Origin: Bacillota bacterium
GTDB taxonomy: Bacteria; Bacillota; Clostridia; Lachnospirales; Lachnospiraceae
DNA length: 64,000 bases
Assembly (NCBI GenBank): GCA_023412855.1
Contig: JAEZRJ010000010.1
Location: 1-64,000 of the forward strand
Direction: 5' to 3'
The translations under genes and the position numbers were made by a program. The notes under the pieces were generated by a model. That model searched no databases and was not told the DNA's origin. It saw only the letters and a program-made list of their open reading frames with translations. The number at the start of each line of letters is the position of its first letter. The first letter of the stretch is position 1. Of the stretch, positions 23,164-32,237 are shown in pieces.

Positions 23164-25203
23164 GTGCGCAGCATCAATCAGAATAAGAACCATGCGTTCA
23201 AAGGGATGCTTTCCGTGACAGTGTATCTGCTGGCGGCGGTGCTGGTATGCGTTCTCGTCACCCGCCTTTGCGCGGTAAACGTTGAGGTTGTAACCGCTCA
23301 ACAGCCCGGCCTGACAGACCTGACGGACTTTGATTTTGAAAGCAGTATTGCACAGGTCGCCACGGAGTCCACCGGCTCCATCTACATATACGCCGGTGCG
23401 TTCTACACTTCGGAGGATTTTGCCGCCGGGAATATTTCCGTGGACGGTGTACTCTACGACCGAACCGAGGGCGCCCAAGGGGATTACGGCACCCTGCGGA
23501 TGGAGCTTCGGCTTCCGCCCGGTGAGGTCTACGCCATCGCCGCCAAGAATCCCTCCTATGCCCAGCGTCTGTTCATCGACGGCAAGGAATATTCCGCCAT
23601 CGGTATTCCCGGTGACAGCGCAGAAACAACCGTGCCTAAAACCACCCGCTTTGTGGAAGCTTTTCTGCCCCAGGGGGACACCACCGAGATCATCTTCCAT
23701 TATTCCAACTTTGTCCACGCGGACGGCGGCGGACTGTATCCCATCGATATTGGCACGGTGAAAAGCATCGTCCGAAACGAACAGCTTTCCACCATCCAGA
23801 CCACGGCGGTGGCCGCCGCGCTGGCGGCTATCATGCTGTTTTTCTTCGGGCTGTTTTTGTTCTTCAAGCGTTACAACTATCTGCTTTGGTTCTCGCTGCT
23901 CTGCGGCTGCATCGCCCTGCGTGTCATAGGCTCCGATCTCCTGCCGATTCTGCTGCCGGAGCTGAACTGGACCGTGGAAATCCGGCTGTCTTACATAGAA
24001 ACCTGCCTGATGGCGCTCTTTGTGTCGCTGTACATCACCAGTCTGTTCCCCGGCGCGGCAAGCAAATGGGCGGTGCGCGGCTTCGCTGTGTTCTGCGGCG
24101 GCTGTGTTTTGTTTATCAGCCTTGCCCCCACCACGGTGTTCACCCGGTATCCGGTGGAGCTGTCCCTTGCCTACATAGGCTTTGTGGCATACCTGCTGCT
24201 CACGGTGCTGTGGCGTGCCCTGCGGGGAAAACTGTCCTTTGCATTATCAAAGCCGGAGCGGAGGCTCCTGCTGCTGGGGCTGATTCTGTTTGCCCTGCTG
24301 TCGGCGGTGGATATCTTCGCCCACCAGCGCGCGCTGCTGCTGTTCGGGCTTTCCTATCAGGCGGTGGGCATGGTGGTGTTTCTGTTCCTCAACATGCTGG
24401 CACTGGTGATGAGCTTTTCCCGTACGGAGCAGGAGCTGGATACGGCGCGGGAAAGCCAGCGCGAAATCCAGGAAACCAACCGGATGCTGGAGCGGCTGAA
24501 CAGGGCCAAGACGGACTTTTTGGGCAACATCAGCCATGAGATGAAAACGCCCCTGGCCGTCATCAGCAATTGCGCGGGCACGACCCTGATGCAGCTCGAC
24601 CAAAACAGTTTCGATGAAAATACCCGGCGCAATCTGGACGACATCCAGCAGGAGGCGATGCGGCTGGGTCGTCTGGTAGAGCAGCTGATGGCGGTGGCCG
24701 TGGAAAAGGAGCGGCAGCTCACCCTGACGGATACCCACGCGTGTGCGCTGCTTTCCCGGGCGGCCGCCTTCTGCGAACCCATCTGCCGGGGGCATCAAAA
24801 CAAAATCACCGTGGAATGCCGCCCGGCGCACATTCCGCTGCGGGTGAATACCGACGCCATTTTTCAGGTGCTGCTGAACCTGCTCACCAATGCCAACCGG
24901 CAGGCGCGCCATCAGGTGATTGCCGTCTTGGCGCGGCTTGACGAGGAAAATCACACCGTCGTGTTTGCAGTCACCGACAGCGGTAAGGGCATCCCGCCCG
25001 ACCTGCTCCCTCATGTGTTTGCGCGGGGCGTTTCGGGAAACGGCAGCACCGGCCTCGGTCTTGCCATTTGCAGGGAGATCGTGCAGGAGCATGGCGGCAG
25101 CATGACGATACACAGCGACGGCGGCGGAACCACGGTGCGTTTCACTTTGCCGGCGGGAAAGGAGAATGAAGCCAATGAACAACCCGACGATTTTAATGAT
25201 TGA
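23164..25203 (+). CDS. Membrane histidine kinase with 7TM sensor
   Basis: A 679-residue sensor kinase. One N-terminal membrane helix (MLSVTVYLLAAVLVCVLV) leads to an extracytoplasmic domain of about 180 residues with a jelly-roll look (DISM-like), then seven hydrophobic segments (residues about 205-415), a coiled coil (TEQELDTARESQREIQETNRMLE) and a kinase core: H box FLGNISHEMKTPLAVI, N box LLNLLTNANRQ, G1 DSGKGIP and G2 STGLGLAI. It probably phosphorylates the response regulator that overlaps its 3' end. GTG 23164 is chosen because GGAGG lies 8 bases upstream; an earlier GTG at 23155 overlaps that site. The gene is GC-rich cargo of the mobile element. Confidence 0.88.
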   Translation: MRSINQNKNHAFKGMLSVTVYLLAAVLVCVLVTRLCAVNVEVVTAQQPGLTDLTDFDFESSIAQVATESTGSIYIYAGAFYTSEDFAAGNISVDGVLYDRTEGAQGDYGTLRMELRLPPGEVYAIAAKNPSYAQRLFIDGKEYSAIGIPGDSAETTVPKTTRFVEAFLPQGDTTEIIFHYSNFVHADGGGLYPIDIGTVKSIVRNEQLSTIQTTAVAAALAAIMLFFFGLFLFFKRYNYLLWFSLLCGCIALRVIGSDLLPILLPELNWTVEIRLSYIETCLMALFVSLYITSLFPGAASKWAVRGFAVFCGGCVLFISLAPTTVFTRYPVELSLAYIGFVAYLLLTVLWRALRGKLSFALSKPERRLLLLGLILFALLSAVDIFAHQRALLLFGLSYQAVGMVVFLFLNMLALVMSFSRTEQELDTARESQREIQETNRMLERLNRAKTDFLGNISHEMKTPLAVISNCAGTTLMQLDQNSFDENTRRNLDDIQQEAMRLGRLVEQLMAVAVEKERQLTLTDTHACALLSRAAAFCEPICRGHQNKITVECRPAHIPLRVNTDAIFQVLLNLLTNANRQARHQVIAVLARLDEENHTVVFAVTDSGKGIPPDLLPHVFARGVSGNGSTGLGLAICREIVQEHGGSMTIHSDGGGTTVRFTLPAGKENEANEQPDDFND

Positions 25204-25876
25204 GGACAACCCCGCCATCCTGCGCACCAACCGGATGGCGCTGGAGTTGGCACATTACCGCGTGCTGGAAGCGGATACCCTGGAGGCAGGCCGTGCACTG
25301 GCCCAGGGGAAAAGCCCCGATTTGATCCTGCTGGATATTCTTCTCCCGGACGGCAATGGATTGGAATACTGCCGGGAGGTGTTCGGGCAAAACGCCCCGC
25401 GGATTCTGTTTCTGACCGCTATGAACACCCCGGCGGATATGATTGCGGGGCTGCGGGCGGGCGGCGACGATTACATGACCAAGCCCTATCTGATCGGGGA
25501 GCTGCTGGCCCGGGTGGAGGCCATTCTGCGCCGCCCCCCAATGGGAAGGACCGGGCCTGTGCCCCTGCGCGTGGGTGCGCTGGAGCTGAATGCCACAGCA
25601 GGCCGCGCATACCTTGACGGAGCCGACCTGCTGCTAACGCATATGGAATATATCCTGCTGGAGTATCTGGCGCAGAACATGGGTCGATACACAGCGGCGG
25701 AGGAATTGTATCAGAAGCTGTGGGATATGGAAACGGCCGGGGACGTCCGCACCGTATGGGACCATGTTTCCCGCCTGCGCAGGAAGCTTTCGGCGGACAA
25801 GGCGGTGACGCTTGAATCGGTACGGGGCAAGGGATACCGGCTGCGCATGAACGACCCCAACCTCGCGAAAATTTGA
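25175..25876 (+). CDS. OmpR/PhoB-type response regulator
   Basis: A 233-residue regulator with a receiver domain (acidic pair in LMIEDN, phospho-acceptor Asp in LILLDILLPDGNG, Thr in LFLTAM, Lys in MTKPY) and a winged-helix output domain (VGALELNATAGRAYLDGADLLLTHMEYILLEYLAQ ... VWDHVSRLRRKL ... VRGKGYRL). It overlaps the kinase gene by 29 bases, so the two form a two-component pair. ATG 25175 has AAAGGAG at 10 bases; an earlier ATG at 25166 is too close to it. Its targets are probably the receiver protein and surface protein genes downstream. Confidence 0.9.
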   Translation: MNNPTILMIEDNPAILRTNRMALELAHYRVLEADTLEAGRALAQGKSPDLILLDILLPDGNGLEYCREVFGQNAPRILFLTAMNTPADMIAGLRAGGDDYMTKPYLIGELLARVEAILRRPPMGRTGPVPLRVGALELNATAGRAYLDGADLLLTHMEYILLEYLAQNMGRYTAAEELYQKLWDMETAGDVRTVWDHVSRLRRKLSADKAVTLESVRGKGYRLRMNDPNLAKI

Positions 25877-25941
25877 GGTTCAGGGCACTGACATTTTTTC
25901 CTGCGCCATGGTAAAATAAAGAATATAGTCAACCCCCCCCG

Positions 25942-25986
25942 AAAACCGGCTGAATCAGAAATGATTCAAGCCGGTTTCGCCTTTTC
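25942..25986 (+). terminator. Terminator after the response regulator
   Basis: AAACCGGCT and GAATCA pair with TGATTC and AGCCGGTTT, followed by CGCCTTTTC. A run of eight C lies just before it (25933-25940). Confidence 0.75.
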
Positions 25987-26103
25987 TCAGAGGCTTTTGG
26001 GGGCAGGAACACCGCTCTATGGAACAAATCATTTTGATTTGTCAAGTGTTTCTTAAAAAAAGGTGCCGTCCAAACCGGCACAAAACGGAGGGAGGAAATG
26101 AGC

Positions 26104-26586
26104 ATGGAACCCTGTAAAATTCTGATGATCGACGGCAGCGCCGAGCTGCGCCGGGTGCTGCGCATGGCCTTTGACCTGATGCGGGAGGATTACCAAATGC
26201 TTGAGGCGGGCAGCATCGCACAGGGGCGTGCGCTACTGGAATCCGAAACGCCTGATCTGCTGCTTTTGGACGCGGAGCTGCCGGACGGCTCCGGCTTCGA
26301 CTTCTGCCGGGAGGTGCGGCTGCACAGCGAGATCCCCATCCTGATCTCCACAGGGCTTGCCGAAAAGGCGCGCATTGCCGGGGGCTACGGCGCCGGGTGC
26401 AGCGATTATCTGGTGAAGCCCTATCTGCTGGATACCCTGCTGGAGCGGATTGAAGCGCTGCGAAAGCAAGCGCAGAAAGCGCCCTATCACGCAAGGGGGC
26501 GGCCGCCTTTGGAAAAGTTGTGCAGTGAAAAAAAGACGGTGTTTGTGCGAAGCACCTTGAACGAAACGGAGGAAACGAGCATATGA
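26104..26586 (+). CDS. Receiver-only protein with an altered acidic pocket
   Basis: A 160-residue protein similar to the receiver domain of the response regulator upstream. The phospho-acceptor Asp (LLLLDAELPDGSG), Thr (ISTGLAEK) and Lys (VKPYLL) are kept, but the acidic pair is ID-G rather than ED or DD, so metal binding may be weak. No DNA-binding domain follows; the last 35 residues are basic and unstructured-looking. It may be a truncated paralogue or a phosphate sink. ATG 26104 has GGGAGG at 8 bases; the ATG at 26098 is too close. Its TGA overlaps the ATG of the surface protein, so they are co-translated. Confidence 0.75.
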   Translation: MEPCKILMIDGSAELRRVLRMAFDLMREDYQMLEAGSIAQGRALLESETPDLLLLDAELPDGSGFDFCREVRLHSEIPILISTGLAEKARIAGGYGAGCSDYLVKPYLLDTLLERIEALRKQAQKAPYHARGRPPLEKLCSEKKTVFVRSTLNETEETSI

Positions 26587-29500
26587 ACAAAACAATCAAC
26601 AAGCCCGGCAAACGGCTGCTGGCCCTTGGGCTGGCAATGCTGCTGGCGCTGGGAACGCTGCCGCAGACGGTGTTTGCGGTGGGCGAAAGCGAGGGCGGCA
26701 CAATCATCGCCTTTGAACCGCTGGAGGACAGCGTAAAAAATCAGGCAGTGCCGCTTGGCACATCCTTGGAGAATTTGAATCTTCCCGCGTCCCTGATGGC
26801 GACGGTGGAGGTGGAAACTTCCGCAGAGCAGACCGACAGCGATTCCGGCAGCGTACAGGATTCGGGAGCACCGGCACAGGAGAATACTGCGGAAACCAAT
26901 ACCGATTTGCAGGACGACAGCACGGCCGGTGAGGATTCCGTCAGCGGCAACAATGCGTCCGGCTCCGATGCGGACAAACAGCAGAATGGCACGCCGTCTG
27001 ACGCACAGCCGTCAGACGATGGGGCTTCGCTGCGGGTACAATCCGTTACCGGCTCCGCCATAACGCTGGGCAGCAGCGGTGCGGACGATACCGACGGCAC
27101 ACAGAAAACGGTAGCTGTACCGGTACTGGAATGGATATCGGAATCGGCCTATGATCCGGAAAGCACGGGAACCTATGTCTTTACACCGGCGCTTGACGAA
27201 GCGTGGAGCCTTGCGGATGGTGTGGAACTTCCAACAATCACTGTGCAGGTGATTATGGGGATTATGCCCTTGGCAAGCACTGCAAGCGTCATTGACCTCG
27301 GCGATTCCGACGCAGCTTTAAGTGCAGGTGCAACAGCCAGTGGAGGAAGGTACAACTATAACACCATAACAAAGGAAATTACTATCAATTCAGGCCCGGT
27401 GGCTATAGCCGGTACCACAACGGATAGGCAAGTGCAAATAGCGGATGGGGTGACTGTGGATGTTACTCTCAACGGCATGAGCATTGATGTGAGCGCTATA
27501 GGCGACGCCTGCGCATTTGAACTTACTGGTAGTTCAGTCGTCAACCTCACCCTGTCCGGCACAAACACCCTGAAAAGTGGATCCCATAAAGCCGGACTAC
27601 AGGTGAACTCCAACAGTACGCTAACCATCAGCGGCGCAGCTGCGGCTTCGCTCAACGCCTACGGTGGCAACGAAGGCGCGGGCATCGGCGGCGGTGCAGA
27701 CGCTTACTTTTACAACGGCGGCACGATTAAAATCAACGGCGGCACGATCACGGCCAACAGCGGCTCGAGCGGCGCGGGCATCGGCGGCGGCCTGTGGGGC
27801 AGTGGCGGCACCATCGAAATCAGTGGTGGCACGGTCATAGCCAACGGCGTCTGGGGCGCAGGCATTGGCGGCGGCAGCTGGAATAATGGCGGTAATATTA
27901 CCATCAGCGGAGGCACGGTCACAGCCAATAGCATTGGCTACGGCTACCAATCTTCGGGCGGCACACTCACCATAACCGGCGGCAGTGTTAACTCAGGAGA
28001 TGTCAACATTCAGCCCACCAATGGCCAGAGCGCCAACGTCTTTTTAAATACCTTAACCGTAGGAAACCCCAGTATTGGCGATAATGTACCGGTTGGTGCC
28101 ATAGGATATGACGCCACTTTACCGTATGGCAGCGATGACGTCGTCACCACAAACGGCGGCAAACTGTATGCCTGGCTGCCGCAGAACAGCAGTTCTTCGG
28201 CAAAGGTTGATGTGATACCGGATGTAGGAGGCGCAGTCTATACAAAAACATGGGCCAGAACCGGGACGTCGGAGAGCCAAACGCTGTTGCGGGTTGGAAA
28301 TGCCGAACTCCCCAGCATTACCGGACAGCCGCAGGATGCCGTCTACAATCAAGGCGACACGACAACGCCGCTTTCAGTAACGGCCAGCGTATCAGACGGT
28401 GGCTCGCTGTCTTACCAATGGTATAAAAACACCGGCAACAGCACCACGGGCGGCACCCTGGTAGGAACAGACAGCGCAAGCTATGCGCCGGATACAGGCA
28501 CGGTCGGAACATTGTACTATTACTGCATCGTCACCAATACGAATGCCGGCGTCAACGGTTCGCAGACAGCAACCGCAACTAGCGGTGTCACTGCTGTAAC
28601 CGTCAATGCTCTGGTCAACGCCGAAACACCAAATATAAGTGGTCAGCCGCAGAATGGCACCTACACGCAGGGCAATCCTGCCACGGCACTGTCAGTAGCA
28701 GCAAGTGTGTCCGATGGCGGTACGCTTTCCTATCAGTGGTATAAAAATGCCAGCAACAGTGTTGCAGGCGGCACCCCGGTAGGAACAAACAGCACAAACT
28801 ACACACCGGTTACTAACACGATTGGTACGTTGTACTATTATTGTGTCGTTACCAATACAAATACCGGTGTTAGTGGAATACAGTCAGCAACCGCAACCAG
28901 CGGTGTCGCTGCTGTAACCGTCAATGCTCTGGTCAACGCTGAAATGCCCAACATCAGCGGCCAGCCACAAGGGGCCACCTACAATCAAGGCGGCATGGTA
29001 ACTCCGCTTTCCGTGACGGCGAATGTGACAGACAGCGGTACGCTCTCTTACCAGTGGTATAAAAATACGGTAAACAGCAATACCGGCGGCACGGCAGTGG
29101 GTACAGACAACGCAAGCTATACGCCGGGTACCGGAACAGTCGGCACGTTCTATTATTACTGTGAAGTCACCAACACCAATACAAGTGTCAGCGGTTCGCA
29201 GACAGCAACCGCAACCAGCGGCGTCGCAGCCATAATCGTCAATGCTCTTGTCAACGCTGAAATGCCGAATATCACTGTTCAGCCACAAAATGCAACCTAC
29301 ACGCAAGGAAATACTGCCACGGCGCTGTCTGTAGCGGCAAGTGTGTCTGATGGCGGAACGCTGTCTTACCAGTGGTATCAAAACACCGGCAACAGCACCA
29401 CGGGCGGCACCCTGGTAGGAACCAACAACCCAAACTATACGCCGGATACCAGTTCAGTTGGTTCATTGTATTATTACTGCATTGTCACCAACACCAATAC

Positions 29501-31532
29501 CGGCGTCAGCGGCGTACAGACAGCTACCGCAACCAGCTCTATCGCCACTATAACTGTCAATGCTCTTGTCAACGCGGAAACGCCAAATATAAGTGGTCAG
29601 CCGCAGAATGGAACCTACACGCAGGGCAATACTGCCACGGCACTGTCAGTAGCAGCAAGTGTGTCTGATGGCGGAACGCTTTCCTATCAGTGGTATAAAA
29701 ATGCCATGAACACGAATACGGGTGGTGCTGCAATCAACGGCGCAACCGCTGATAGCTATACACCGGATACCAGCACAACTGGTACCTTGTATTATTACTG
29801 TACAGTTACCAACGAAAACACAAGCGTCAATGGAATCCAAACAGCAGCATTGAACAGCAACAATGCTGCGATTACTGTCAATCATTCCAGCGGTGGAAGT
29901 GGTAGCTCAAGCAGCGATGACAGCTCGGACAGCGGTACCTATTTCACCGTCATTGTTACCGGTAAGCAGCCTGACTACCCCACCGTGATCAGCGTAACAG
30001 GCAGCACGGCGGGAACTACGCAAAAGACCTTTACCATTACCAATAGCATGATCAAGACCGCTCTGGATAAGGCGCTGGCAGAAGCAAAGAAACAGAGCCG
30101 CTCCCCTTACGGCATCGGTGCACAGGTTGCACTGGACGCTCCGACCACTGCCATTACCGTTACGATGGAGCGGGCAGGCCTGAACCGTTTGGTGAGTGAA
30201 AAAGCCAAGCTCTTTGAAGTGACCGGCATCCCTGTTGGCATCACTTTAGATGCCAATGCCCTGCTGGAAATCCAAAGCAAGGGCGACGGCGATGTAATCT
30301 TTACCATTAAACCGGCAACGGCAAGTGGTGTTCGCAATGCGTATGACATCACCATCAGCACCACGAAGGACGGCAAATCCATGACCATTACCAGCCTTGG
30401 CACAGGCACAGCAACCCTTGCCATCCCCTGTACACCGGGCAAAAACGAGGCGGCAGGATACCTGTATGCAGTTACGGTGGACGGCAGCGGAGAAGCTGTC
30501 CGTATTGCAAGCTCCGCTTATGACGCCAATAGCGGATGTGTGATATTTGGCACCAATAACTTCTCTGTGTTTGGCATCGGCTACACCGCTCCGTCTGCCA
30601 AGTTTACGGATATTGCAGACCATTGGGCGAAGGAAAGCATTGACTGCGTGGTGGGCAGAGGTCTGCTCTCCGGCACCTCAGACAGCACCTTCTCCCCTGA
30701 TACCGCTATGACCCGTGGTATGCTGGTGACCGTGCTGGGCAGACTCTCCGGTGCCGATATGAGCGGCTTTACCACCAGCAGCTTCAACGATGTGCACACC
30801 GATTCCTACTATGCCCCTTACATTGAGTGGGCGTATAAGAAAGGCATCGTGCAGGGGGACGGAAATGGTCAGTTTGCTCCCGACCTGGCGATTACCCGTG
30901 AGGAAATTGCAGTGATTTTTGCAAACTTCGCCAAGGCTACCGGCTACAAGCTGCCCATTACCCGTGAGGCGACCACCTATGCGGATGCGTCCGACATCGG
31001 CAGTACCTACAAAACAGCGGTTACGGCTATGCAGCAGGCAGGCATTATGATGGGCGGCAGCGGCAACAAGTTTAACCCGAAATCCAGTGCCACCCGCGCC
31101 GAGATTTCCTCCATGCTTCACCGCTATAGTAAGCTGACCATCGACCCGGCAACCGCACAGAGCTGGGCAAAGAACGATGATGGACAGTTCCTGTACTACA
31201 AGGATGGCAAGGCCCTTACCGGCACACAGACCATCGATGGCGTGAAGTATTACTTCAACGACAACGGCGCGCTGAAAACCGGCTGGGTGAAGGATGACAC
31301 CGGAAACTGGCACTTCTATTCCGGTAATACCCTGCTGGTGGGCTTTTGGGATTTAGGCACAAACGGCAACAACAACCGCTATTATTTCGACACCTACGGC
31401 AACATGACCTCTGGCAAATGGCTCCAGATTGAGGGCAAGTGGTATTACTTTTACGCCGACGGTACTCTGGCAGTCAGTACCAAAATCGATGAGTACGAGG
31501 TCGATGAAAACGGTGTGAGAAACACGAAATAA
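26583..31532 (+). CDS. Giant surface protein with Ig-like repeats, SLH domains and cell-wall-binding repeats
   Basis: A 1649-residue exported protein. Residues 1-32 are a signal peptide (KRLLALGLAMLLALGTLPQTVFA). A Ser/Asp-rich region (about 75-160) follows, then a beta-helix-like domain (about 245-480) with GAGIGGG units that resembles carbohydrate-binding repeats. Five nearly identical 106-residue Ig-like repeats fill residues 574 to about 1100, each with LSYQWYKN and YYYCVVTN. After an unassigned domain, three SLH domains (about 1339-1515; FTDIADHWAKESID, FNDVHTDSYYAPYIEWAYKK, YADASDIGSTYK) and C-terminal choline-binding-type repeats (WHFYSG, KWYYFYADG) anchor it to the wall. It is probably an adhesin. 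ATG 26583 overlaps the preceding stop. It is GC-rich and foreign-looking. Confidence 0.9.
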   Translation: MNKTINKPGKRLLALGLAMLLALGTLPQTVFAVGESEGGTIIAFEPLEDSVKNQAVPLGTSLENLNLPASLMATVEVETSAEQTDSDSGSVQDSGAPAQENTAETNTDLQDDSTAGEDSVSGNNASGSDADKQQNGTPSDAQPSDDGASLRVQSVTGSAITLGSSGADDTDGTQKTVAVPVLEWISESAYDPESTGTYVFTPALDEAWSLADGVELPTITVQVIMGIMPLASTASVIDLGDSDAALSAGATASGGRYNYNTITKEITINSGPVAIAGTTTDRQVQIADGVTVDVTLNGMSIDVSAIGDACAFELTGSSVVNLTLSGTNTLKSGSHKAGLQVNSNSTLTISGAAAASLNAYGGNEGAGIGGGADAYFYNGGTIKINGGTITANSGSSGAGIGGGLWGSGGTIEISGGTVIANGVWGAGIGGGSWNNGGNITISGGTVTANSIGYGYQSSGGTLTITGGSVNSGDVNIQPTNGQSANVFLNTLTVGNPSIGDNVPVGAIGYDATLPYGSDDVVTTNGGKLYAWLPQNSSSSAKVDVIPDVGGAVYTKTWARTGTSESQTLLRVGNAELPSITGQPQDAVYNQGDTTTPLSVTASVSDGGSLSYQWYKNTGNSTTGGTLVGTDSASYAPDTGTVGTLYYYCIVTNTNAGVNGSQTATATSGVTAVTVNALVNAETPNISGQPQNGTYTQGNPATALSVAASVSDGGTLSYQWYKNASNSVAGGTPVGTNSTNYTPVTNTIGTLYYYCVVTNTNTGVSGIQSATATSGVAAVTVNALVNAEMPNISGQPQGATYNQGGMVTPLSVTANVTDSGTLSYQWYKNTVNSNTGGTAVGTDNASYTPGTGTVGTFYYYCEVTNTNTSVSGSQTATATSGVAAIIVNALVNAEMPNITVQPQNATYTQGNTATALSVAASVSDGGTLSYQWYQNTGNSTTGGTLVGTNNPNYTPDTSSVGSLYYYCIVTNTNTGVSGVQTATATSSIATITVNALVNAETPNISGQPQNGTYTQGNTATALSVAASVSDGGTLSYQWYKNAMNTNTGGAAINGATADSYTPDTSTTGTLYYYCTVTNENTSVNGIQTAALNSNNAAITVNHSSGGSGSSSSDDSSDSGTYFTVIVTGKQPDYPTVISVTGSTAGTTQKTFTITNSMIKTALDKALAEAKKQSRSPYGIGAQVALDAPTTAITVTMERAGLNRLVSEKAKLFEVTGIPVGITLDANALLEIQSKGDGDVIFTIKPATASGVRNAYDITISTTKDGKSMTITSLGTGTATLAIPCTPGKNEAAGYLYAVTVDGSGEAVRIASSAYDANSGCVIFGTNNFSVFGIGYTAPSAKFTDIADHWAKESIDCVVGRGLLSGTSDSTFSPDTAMTRGMLVTVLGRLSGADMSGFTTSSFNDVHTDSYYAPYIEWAYKKGIVQGDGNGQFAPDLAITREEIAVIFANFAKATGYKLPITREATTYADASDIGSTYKTAVTAMQQAGIMMGGSGNKFNPKSSATRAEISSMLHRYSKLTIDPATAQSWAKNDDGQFLYYKDGKALTGTQTIDGVKYYFNDNGALKTGWVKDDTGNWHFYSGNTLLVGFWDLGTNGNNNRYYFDTYGNMTSGKWLQIEGKWYYFYADGTLAVSTKIDEYEVDENGVRNTK
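28302..29885 (+). repeat. Five 318-base coding repeats
   Basis: In-frame repeats begin at 28302, 28620, 28938, 29256 and 29574, all exactly 318 bases apart. Copies 2 and 5 are almost the same at DNA level over their first 130 bases, which points to recent duplication or gene conversion. Copy number is likely to vary among strains. Confidence 0.9.
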
Positions 31533-31544
31533 TAATAAGCATTA

Positions 31545-31592
31545 AAAAGAGCGAGGGTGGAAACCAATGTCTGGTTTCCACCCTCGCTCTTT
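31545..31592 (+). terminator. Perfect long terminator after the surface protein
   Basis: Two arms of about 21 bases (AAAGAGCGAGGGTGG... and its exact complement) around ATGTC, followed by CCGT. It works in both directions and marks the right side of the mobile element. Confidence 0.85.
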
Positions 31593-31863
31593 CCGTACCT
31601 GTTTGCCATAGGGGTTCACATCACATCCCTATGAATGTTATCCCTTATGTTTCCTGAGTTTTCTTTATATGTATCGTATCTGTCGTTTGCTTTGTTGAGC
31701 GAGGAAGCTGTCAATAGGAAGCTGTCCACACGGCTGGGAGAGCGGAGAATCAATTTGAGATACCGGAGCAGTTGGTGGAAAATATTGAGGCAGTGGAAAG
31801 ATAGGAGTGATGATTGAATAGAAGGCGTTTAACAGAAGGGATTCGACAGAAGTAATTTATCTA

Positions 31864-31892
31864 TTGACTCAGAAAATAATATATGGTATCTT
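31864..31892 (+). promoter_or_regulatory. Candidate promoter of the rsgA leader
   Basis: TTGACT, a 17-base spacer and TATCTT. The region 31622-31863 to its left holds no convincing gene. Confidence 0.5.
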
Positions 31893-31955
31893 GAGAATAA
31901 TTGGAAGTTAAATATCCAAAATAAAACAGAAGCGATTTCGAAAGGAGAAAGAAGT

Positions 31956-31994
31956 ATGGCAAAATTAATTGTAAACGAGGTAGTAGCAGACTAA
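31956..31994 (+). CDS. Leader peptide MAKLIVNEVVAD
   Basis: A 12-codon ORF, MAKLIVNEVVAD, with AAAGGAG at 9 bases. It lies about 245 bases before rsgA. After its stop come a hairpin (GGCAT...TAAGA/TCTTA...ATGCC, about 32005-32033), a CTCTTA that could pair with TAAGAG as an alternative, and then two intrinsic terminators. This is the usual order of transcription attenuators that respond to ribosome stalling. Confidence 0.65.
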   Translation: MAKLIVNEVVAD

Positions 31995-32070
31995 TTGAAT
32001 ATTGGGCATGTATAAGAGCAATTTCTTAGAATGCCACTTTTAAACTCTTATGAATAGCTTAACTCTGTTA

Positions 32071-32096
32071 AACACATGATAGGATGTGTTTTTTTT
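32071..32096 (+). terminator. Leader terminator 1 before rsgA
   Basis: AACACAT pairs with ATGTGTT around GATAGG, followed by six or more T. It would stop most transcripts before rsgA unless disrupted. Confidence 0.7.
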
Positions 32097-32119
32097 GTAC
32101 TTTTTTTTCATGGATTCAA

Positions 32120-32160
32120 CCGCAGTTATAGCTTTTAAGGGCTGTTACTGTGGCTTTTTT
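32120..32160 (+). terminator. Leader terminator 2 before rsgA
   Basis: CCGCAGTTATAGC pairs with GCTGTTACTGTGG with a few mismatches, followed by CTTTTTT. A second terminator in the same leader suggests tight control. Confidence 0.65.
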
Positions 32161-32237
32161 ATGCCCTCCTCAATTGTCGGATAATGCTATTTAACAGCAG
32201 GCTTAATAGCAATATGTAGGAAAGAGAGGCATCTTAT

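Larger units (their letters stand above)
18421..31621. mobile_element. Serine-recombinase mobile element with two-component and adhesin cargo
   Basis: The 13.2 kb between the two ends is clearly richer in G+C than the flanks and starts with a large serine recombinase whose 3' end faces the left boundary. The ends carry related inverted sequence: ATGTGAACC, six extra bases, then CCTATG at 18421-18441 on the left, and the reverse complement of ATGTGAACCCCTATG at 31607-31621 on the right. Genes inside: recombinase, a small element-specific protein, a RepA-like ATPase, a DUF6076-like protein, histidine kinase, response regulator, receiver protein and a giant surface protein. No relaxase or conjugation gene is present, so transfer would need help. 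Exact boundaries are inferred. Confidence 0.65.

Noticed and set aside
24247..25230. 327-codon open frame opposite the histidine kinase
   Set aside because: It is the shadow of the kinase gene in GC-rich DNA and has no recognisable protein features.
27676..27945. Glycine-rich GIGGG repeats as a separate repeat element
   Set aside because: They are protein-level units of the surface protein domain and are described with that gene.
31635..31817. 60-codon open frame right of the mobile element
   Set aside because: There is no ribosome-binding site and no family; it might be debris of an older gene, but that cannot be supported.
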